Assembly: GCA_903840415.1 (NCBI GenBank) | Contig: CAIMFY010000109.1 | Span: forward strand, 29,803-93,802 | DNA length: 64,000 nt | DNA from: an uncultured Opitutia bacterium | Lineage (GTDB): Bacteria > Verrucomicrobiota > Verrucomicrobiia > Opitutales > Opitutaceae | Direction of reading: 5' to 3' | In this document: piece by piece, positions 59,664-64,000 of the stretch | How positions within the stretch are numbered: the first letter of the stretch is position 1 | How the letters are laid out: each line of letters starts with the position of its first letter | The notes under the pieces: model-generated | Databases searched by the model: none | Told to the model about the DNA's origin: nothing | Seen by the model: the letters and a program-made list of their open reading frames with translations, nothing else | Position numbers and translations under genes: made by a program

Positions 59664-60627
59664 ACAGCTCCGCGATCACGTCCTCCAGCGGGACGTCCTC
59701 GATCGTGATGTCGGCGACGGGGCCGGTGCTCAAAATCTCCTGGGAGACGGCGACAATGTTTTCACTCGGCACGCTGAGCGTGAACTTCCCGTCGCTATCC
59801 CGCTTCGTCTCGCCGTGGCGCGATTGCCACGTCTCCGGAAACGCCGAGCCGACTCCCGGCACGAATGTGATGATTTTCTTTTTCGCGCCACCGGCGTTCT
59901 CCAACCGATCGAGTGCGCCGTCGTAGATTTTCTTGCCCTTGTGGATGACGACCACGCGTTCGCAGAGTTCCTTGATGTCGGCCATGTAGTGGCTCGTGAG
60001 GAGAATCGTGACGCGGTGCTTGCGGTTGTAGTCGCGGAGAAACGATCGGACATTTTTCTGCGACACGACGTCGAGCCCGATCGTCGGTTCGTCGAGAAAC
60101 AGCACACGCGGCCGATGGAGCAGCGCGGCGATGAGCTCCATCTTCATGCGCTCGCCGAGGGAAAGCTCCCGGACCATCACGTTGAGTTTCTTCTCCACGT
60201 CGAGCAGCGCCACGAGCTCGTCGATCGACTTCTTAAACTCATCCGCGGGCAACCCGTAGATTGCGCGCAGCAAGTGAAACGATTCGATGGCCGGCAAATC
60301 CCACCAGAGCTGGTTTTTCTGGCCCATCACGAGCGCGAAGAGTCGGCGATAGGCGTTTTCGCGCTTCGTCGGATCGAAACCGGCGACGCGTGCGCTGCCG
60401 CTCGTCGGATAGATGAGACCCGAGAGCATTTTCAACGTCGTGGTCTTGCCGGCACCGTTCGGGCCGAGAAAACCGACGAACTCACCCTCGGCGATCGAGA
60501 AGGAAACGTCGTCGGCAGCCCGCGTTTCCTCGAACTCCCGATGAAACAATCCGCGCACGCCGCCCCAGAAACCGGGCTGTTTCTTGTAGGTGCGGAAGAC
60601 GCGCGTGAGGTGGGAGACTTCGATCAT
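59647..60627 (-). CDS. ABC transporter ATP-binding protein without adjacent permease
   Basis: A 326-aa ABC-2-type ATPase. Walker A 'GPNGAGKTT', Q-loop 'MGQKNQLWWDLP', signature 'LSLGERMKMELIAALLHRP' (LSLGE instead of LSGGQ), Walker B 'VLFLDEPTIGLD', His switch 'LTSHYM'. A C-terminal extension of about 90 residues follows ('EDVPLEDVIAEL'). No permease lies on either side; the next minus-strand gene is surE 750 bases away beyond a plus-strand gene. The start at 60627 is favoured over 60666. Its last 17 bases overlap antiparallel with the nucleotidyltransferase 3' end. Confidence 0.9.
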   Translation of the reverse strand: MIEVSHLTRVFRTYKKQPGFWGGVRGLFHREFEETRAADDVSFSIAEGEFVGFLGPNGAGKTTTLKMLSGLIYPTSGSARVAGFDPTKRENAYRRLFALVMGQKNQLWWDLPAIESFHLLRAIYGLPADEFKKSIDELVALLDVEKKLNVMVRELSLGERMKMELIAALLHRPRVLFLDEPTIGLDVVSQKNVRSFLRDYNRKHRVTILLTSHYMADIKELCERVVVIHKGKKIYDGALDRLENAGGAKKKIITFVPGVGSAFPETWQSRHGETKRDSDGKFTLSVPSENIVAVSQEILSTGPVADITIEDVPLEDVIAELFTSRA

Positions 60628-60761
60628 GACGGTGCGGAACGGAAACTTCAGGGGGTGAAACCGCAAACCGCAAGCAACGATCGGGGCGCCGTGCGGCCCG
60701 CCAAGATTTTCGCGAGGGGAAACTTTACGCGGCGGCGGATTGGTGTATCTTCGAGGGCAAG

Positions 60762-61376
60762 TTGAAGCGCCCTCAACAATGTGGTCTGGCCCTCGGGCTC
60801 GCAGTTTGCCTGCTGACGGGCTGTTCGTCGTCGTCGCAGATGCGGCGCATCGACGCCAATCGCGATGTCTATGAGCAATGGCCGATCGAGGTCCGGCAGG
60901 CGGTGCTCGACGGCAAGGTCGAGCAGGGCATGACCCCCGACATGGTGGAGATGGCCATCGGCAAGCCGACGGAAGTCATCACCCGCAACGGCACGCCGGC
61001 GACGGGTGGCGATGAGGTGTGGATCTACCGCACCGGCGGCGTCGATCAGGATCCGGGCATGATGTATCCAGGTCCTTCCTATCCGGCGGGAGGCTATCCT
61101 GGCACCGGTTATCCGGGAGCTGGCTATCCGCCAAACTCGGGTGGCGGCATCGTGATCGCGCCCGGCCGAGGCGGTGGCATTGGCGTGATTCCGCCTTCGG
61201 TCGGCATTGGCATCGGCAGTGGCACGGGAATCACGGGTGGGATTGGCGGCATGGGTGGAATGGGCGGGATGGGCTCAGGTATGCCGGTGGCGCGCACACC
61301 GGTGGAGGAACGCGAAGTTGTGTTCCGCAACGGCGTCGTGTTCAGCGCGGATCCACCGCCGGAGCCGGCGAAGTGA
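60762..61376 (+). CDS. Putative lipoprotein with BamE/SmpA-like domain and Gly-rich tail
   Basis: A 204-aa predicted lipoprotein: 'GLALGLAVCLLTGCSS' has lipobox LTGC. 'VRQAVLDGKVEQGMTPDMVEMAIGKPTEVITR' is the SmpA/BamE-type helix-helix-strand pattern. The remainder is a Pro/Tyr/Gly-rich repeat (PGxGYPGAGYP) and poly-Gly segments such as 'GGIGGMGGMGGMGSG', probably disordered. Start is a TTG preceded by GAGGG at seven bases. Ends one base before the convergent surE stop codon. May sit in the outer membrane assembly context; function inferred only. Confidence 0.78.
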   Translation: MKRPQQCGLALGLAVCLLTGCSSSSQMRRIDANRDVYEQWPIEVRQAVLDGKVEQGMTPDMVEMAIGKPTEVITRNGTPATGGDEVWIYRTGGVDQDPGMMYPGPSYPAGGYPGTGYPGAGYPPNSGGGIVIAPGRGGGIGVIPPSVGIGIGSGTGITGGIGGMGGMGGMGSGMPVARTPVEEREVVFRNGVVFSADPPPEPAK

Positions 61377-61377
61377 C

Positions 61378-62157
61378 TCACTGCCCGAGCTTCGTGTAGT
61401 CGAGCACGGTGTGGCTGATGAAACCGGCGGTGAGCGCCGTGCGGTCGGTGGCGAGGCCGGCGGGCGAAAGATCGTCGCCGATGTTCCAGATCAGACGGTG
61501 CGTGCCATCGTCCGCGGCGGGCGAAAATAGCTTCGGCACGATCACTTGCGCGGGGACGGTGCGGCGGACGGGTGTGTCGGCGCGGCACGGCAGCGGGAAG
61601 TTGACGTTGTGCACAATAAAACTGCGGGGTGCGGTGACGGCGGCGAGTTGTGGCGCGAGGCGCGCCGCGTGTTGCGCGGAGATTTTCAGGATGGCGTGCA
61701 AGTCAGGGTCGGGTCGATCGCCGCTGGCCTTGATGCGGTCGTAGACTTCAGACGAGAGATCCTGAGAAAACGCGATCGCCGGGAGGCCGTGCAGCGCTCC
61801 TTCCCACGCGCCGGCGATGGTGCCGCTGGCGATGATGAAACCGAGGGAGGCGTTGAGCCCGATGTTGATGCCGCTGAGGACGGCGTCGGGCTTGAAGTCT
61901 GGCGCCAGCAGGTGATCGAGCGCGATGTTGACGCAGTCGCTCGGCGTGCCGTCCACGCACCATGTCGGGCACTGGAAATGGCGATGGGCGACGGCGGCGT
62001 GGACGGGGCGGTTACGCGACTTGGAGGCGCCCATCCAGCTCTGTTCGTGCTTCGGGGCGACGACCGCGAGCGAGTGCCCGGCGTCGCGGAGGGCGTGGAC
62101 GAGTTCGTGGAGGAAGATGCAGTCGAGGCCGTCGTCGTTGGTGACGAGAAATTTCAT
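61378..62157 (-). CDS. surE: 5'/3'-nucleotidase SurE
   Basis: A 259-aa SurE nucleotidase that removes phosphate from nucleoside monophosphates and short polyphosphate. The metal motif is 'FLVTNDDGLD' at residues 3-12, then 'GTPSDCVNIALDHLL', 'SGINIGLN' and 'SGTIAGAWEGALHGLPAIAFS'. The ATG at 62157 is chosen because residues 1-25 of a longer frame are not conserved. SurE is often next to pcm; here no methyltransferase is adjacent. Convergent with the lipoprotein. Confidence 0.93.
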   Translation of the reverse strand: MKFLVTNDDGLDCIFLHELVHALRDAGHSLAVVAPKHEQSWMGASKSRNRPVHAAVAHRHFQCPTWCVDGTPSDCVNIALDHLLAPDFKPDAVLSGINIGLNASLGFIIASGTIAGAWEGALHGLPAIAFSQDLSSEVYDRIKASGDRPDPDLHAILKISAQHAARLAPQLAAVTAPRSFIVHNVNFPLPCRADTPVRRTVPAQVIVPKLFSPAADDGTHRLIWNIGDDLSPAGLATDRTALTAGFISHTVLDYTKLGQ

Positions 62158-62230
62158 GATGAGTCCACGAAACACACGGAACCCACGCAGAGAAACAACA
62201 GAAAACGCGCGCGGTAGTCGCCGCGCTCCC

Positions 62231-62262
62231 AAGAAAAAGCCACGCGACCGGAGTCGCGTGGC
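62231..62262 (-). terminator. Intrinsic terminator of the coiled-coil membrane gene
   Basis: GCCACGCGAC (62239-62248) pairs perfectly with GTCGCGTGGC (62253-62262), loop CGGA. On the minus strand it is followed by TTTTTCTT (complement of 62231-62238), 28 bases after the 270-aa gene stop. It separates that gene from surE. Confidence 0.88.
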
Positions 62263-62290
62263 AGGAGAGTGAGGCGCGTAAACTTGGCGC

Positions 62291-63103
62291 TTACTTCTTC
62301 GGCGCCTGCGCCTGAATGTCGGCGAGCCGCTTGTCGATGTCGTTCATCTTCTGGACGAGCTGCTCCTCGATCTTCTTGCGGTCGGAGCTGTTCACGATGC
62401 TGAAGCTAGCGGCGTCCTTGACGATGTTGGCGGGCAGCGTGAGCAGGCGGGTGATGAGGCCCTGATCCTTGAAGGAGCTGAGGTAGAGGGCGGTCATCTC
62501 GTGCGAGAGCTTCATGGCATCGTCTGCCACCGCCTGCGTCGCCTGAAGGTTGTTGTTCAACTGCTGGTTCTTCGCGAGTTCGTTGGTCAGAACAGTGCCG
62601 ACTTGGTCGGAGATGCGTTGGCTATATTTCGCGATAGAATCGCGGGTAAGATTTTGATCCTTGGACATCTCGGAGAGGATGGGGGAAATCTTCTCTGCCA
62701 TGCGTGAGGAGACCTTGTCGACCTGCTCGTTCTGCATCTTTTCAGCTTCCTCGGGCGACTTCGGGAGCGGGTTATAGGGCTGCATCTTCTTCGCGATGAC
62801 TTCGGCGAGGGCGTCCATCCGCTCGGTGTTGAGCTTCTGGATTTCCTCATCGGTGCGGAACATGTCGGCTTCGCGTTTGGAGATGGCGTCCTTGAGAAGT
62901 TTGTTGGTCGCCTCGATTTGGCGGCGATTTTCCTCGGAGGCAGCCTTAAGAGCGTCGTTTTGCTCGCGCAATGGGGCGAGTTCGGCCTGCTGGCGGGCGC
63001 CCATTTCAGCGACGGTTTGCTGGTGCACCCAGAAGGCACCGGCGATGACGAGGATGGCAGTGAGGAAGACTGCGGGAATTTGCTCTTTGAATTTTTGCCA
63101 CAT
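62291..63103 (-). CDS. Membrane-anchored coiled-coil protein, unknown
   Basis: A 270-aa protein with one N-terminal helix (about 8-27, 'IPAVFLTAILVIAGAFWVH') and long charged coiled coils: 'REQNDALKAASEENRRQIEATNKLL' (heptads near 45-75), 'SSRMAEKISPILSEM', 'ELAKNQQLNNNLQATQAV'. The C-terminus has a hydrophobic patch ('LYLSSFKDQGLITRLLTLPANIV'). I know no family. It is divergent from the 102-aa gene and closed by the terminator at 62231-62262. Could be an envelope scaffold; not assignable. Confidence 0.7.
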   Translation of the reverse strand: MWQKFKEQIPAVFLTAILVIAGAFWVHQQTVAEMGARQQAELAPLREQNDALKAASEENRRQIEATNKLLKDAISKREADMFRTDEEIQKLNTERMDALAEVIAKKMQPYNPLPKSPEEAEKMQNEQVDKVSSRMAEKISPILSEMSKDQNLTRDSIAKYSQRISDQVGTVLTNELAKNQQLNNNLQATQAVADDAMKLSHEMTALYLSSFKDQGLITRLLTLPANIVKDAASFSIVNSSDRKKIEEQLVQKMNDIDKRLADIQAQAPKK

Positions 63104-63226
63104 GGCGGGAAGGGATTGGTTGATCGGACGAGGGAAAGGTTAGTTACGGAATTGAGAAAATTGCAACGCCTCCGTGGCGAGGTTTTTGCGGTTGTTTTTC
63201 GAGCGGTGCGCCCCACGGTGGCGCCA

Positions 63227-63535
63227 ATGAGCCTTAACCGCTTTGAGCAGCGCGTGTTTGATTACTGGGAGCGTCATCGCGACGAGAGACACTTCTGGCA
63301 GGAGAAGGTTCGTGGAGCGGCGAAGATCGCTGCCGATCATCATATGGCGGCGGCGAAGCTGGAGGGGGAGTTGTGGCGTTACTTCTTGGAGCGTAGCGGG
63401 GTAGTGCCGGCATTCCGTGAGGCGGCGCGGCTGGAGGGATTGCAGCGGACGAGTATGAAAAACCTCGCCGAACTGACCCTGCGGTTGTGGGTGGAACCCA
63501 AGCCCAAAAAAACGCTCGCCGCCGGTTCCGTCTAA
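63227..63535 (+). CDS. Small conserved-looking hypothetical protein, 102 aa
   Basis: A 102-aa soluble protein starting MSLNRFEQRVFDYWERHRDE, helical throughout, with many charged residues and a short aromatic pattern 'ELWRYFLERSGVVPAFREAARLEG'. No domain recognised. The 123 bases before it are shared with the divergent coiled-coil gene. The start at 63227 is chosen because upstream codons in frame are not hydrophobic or conserved-like. Confidence 0.55.
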   Translation: MSLNRFEQRVFDYWERHRDERHFWQEKVRGAAKIAADHHMAAAKLEGELWRYFLERSGVVPAFREAARLEGLQRTSMKNLAELTLRLWVEPKPKKTLAAGSV

Positions 63536-63641
63536 AAAAATACATCGGTCAGTGGAACTTTTGTCGCCCTGTGCTATCGTAAGAACATAGATTTTTCTCC
63601 TCCGCTTAGCGGGGGAGAATTGGGGTAAGTAAGAAAGCAAT
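63536..63641. other. Spacer with imperfect hairpin before strong terminator
   Basis: These 106 bases have no ORF worth annotating. They contain TCTCCTCCG-CTTAG-CGGGGGAGA (63595-63617), a hairpin with one G-T pair, and an AT-rich segment near 63575-63594. A short transcript ending at the terminator at 63682 could start here. Confidence 0.3.
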
Positions 63642-63682
63642 GGGCGGACCGCTTAGGGGTAGGCGGTCCGCCCTACTTTTTT
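63642..63682 (+). terminator. Strong intrinsic terminator
   Basis: GGGCGGACCGC (63642-63652) pairs perfectly with GCGGTCCGCCC (63663-63673) over a 10-base loop, then three bases and six T. It lies 106 bases after the 102-aa gene stop, which is long for a simple 3' end. The GGCGGTCCGCCC word also resembles extragenic repeats. Confidence 0.85.
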
Positions 63683-63736
63683 GAAAAATCCGCGGATGGG
63701 GATCTGGCGCGAGATGTGGAATGAATCTGGGCTGAG

Positions 63737-64000
63737 TTACTTCTCGGCCGTGAGTTCGTCTTTCTGCGCGATCTGATTCTTTGTGATGTTACCTAGTTCG
63801 GTTCCTGGGCGATCTTCCATGAAACTAAACCGTTCGAAAAACCATAGGCTGTTATCACAGCGAGCCTGTGAAGGCGGGTTGAGATAAAGAGCCAATGAGG
63901 CCGCGCGAACAGCGAGTGCGGCCGTTAATCTCCGGGTTTGCACCGGACACAATGAGCACCGCGTCAGTTCGCGGCATCGCCCCGCCAGCGCGACAGGCAC
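63737..64000 (-). CDS. Partial ORF at the right edge, doubtful
   Basis: A frame of 87 codons runs off the right edge. Its last 27 residues begin MEDRPGTELGNITKNQ and look protein-like; the rest reads 'RLTAALAVRAASLALYL'. No family is recognised and the region is less GC-rich than the rest of the window. It could be a real C-terminus of a longer gene or non-coding. I found no tmRNA, rRNA or tRNA signature in it. The bases 63683-63736 hold nothing I can name. Confidence 0.25.
   Translation of the reverse strand: MPVALAGRCRELTRCSLCPVQTRRLTAALAVRAASLALYLNPPSQARCDNSLWFFERFSFMEDRPGTELGNITKNQIAQKDELTAEK

Noticed and set aside
63737..64000. Possible tmRNA or other structured RNA at the right edge
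   Set aside because: No tag-like reading frame ending in ALAA, no conserved 5' or 3' tRNA-like end; only isolated short hairpins.
1..64000. Insertion sequences, prophage, integrase or attachment sites
   Set aside because: No transposase, integrase, phage structural gene or flanking direct repeat was recognised anywhere in the window.

Overview
The window is gene-dense, high-GC bacterial chromosome with no rRNA, tRNA, insertion sequence, phage or CRISPR recognised. Gene content points to Verrucomicrobiota, most likely Opitutaceae: a secreted-enzyme repertoire (GH2, GH3, two GH28, a PL2-like lyase), a TonB-dependent receptor without a SusD partner, a LacI regulator, many sensor kinases, a TIGR03067 protein, a DUF5069 protein and a Bat (aerotolerance-type) operon. 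The assignment rests on protein style and gene content, not on a marker gene. Shine-Dalgarno sequences are weak or absent before most starts, so several starts were chosen from signal peptides, family length and overlaps.

Layout. 1-3.1 kb: secreted DUF4412 protein (cut by the left edge), YhcH-like protein, rlmJ, LacI regulator. 3.2-10.2 kb: a sugar-use block (TonB receptor, GH2, GH3) that faces the LacI gene across a spacer with a perfect LacI-type operator. 10.2-14.6 kb: two tandem paralogous hybrid histidine kinases, preceded by two tiny paralogous ORFs. 14.8-29 kb: mixed housekeeping and unknown genes (MFS carrier, Hsp20, MazG-type pyrophosphatase, DUF5069, degenerate FmdB-like protein, amidohydrolase, mogA, gluQ, LOG protein, an 837-aa low-complexity membrane protein coupled to a lipoprotein, NUDIX, B12/radical SAM enzyme, two unknowns). 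29.2-36.4 kb: moxR-DUF58-batA-batB/C-batD on the minus strand. 36.5-47.9 kb: a GGQ release-factor-like protein, then a pectin block: two GH28 enzymes, a PL2-like pectate lyase, a Gfo/Idh/MocA oxidoreductase, a GlcG-like protein and an unassigned 1,284-aa LamG protein, partly arranged around a shared divergent promoter region. 47.9-52.6 kb: penicillin acylase-like hydrolase, MOSC protein, TIGR03067 protein, rmuC. 52.7-59.7 kb: five plus-strand genes that all overlap (REC-kinase, ketoacyl-synthase-like protein, membrane histidine kinase, GAF pseudo-kinase, nucleotidyltransferase). 59.6-64 kb: ABC ATPase without a permease, BamE-like lipoprotein, surE, coiled-coil membrane protein, a 102-aa unknown, and a 465-bp tail with a strong terminator.

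How the genes fit together. The LacI/TonB/GH2/GH3 block and the pectin block are two separate polysaccharide-use systems. The first probably takes up an oligosaccharide and trims it with secreted or periplasmic beta-glycosidases; the second breaks galacturonan with hydrolases and a lyase. The best candidate for something undescribed is the five-gene coupled operon at 52,675-59,663, which puts a ketoacyl-synthase fold with an altered active site (Cys162, His297, Asn330) between phosphorelay proteins and ends in an aminoglycoside-nucleotidyltransferase-like gene. Next are the 1,284-aa LamG protein and the tandem small ORFs upstream of the hybrid kinases.
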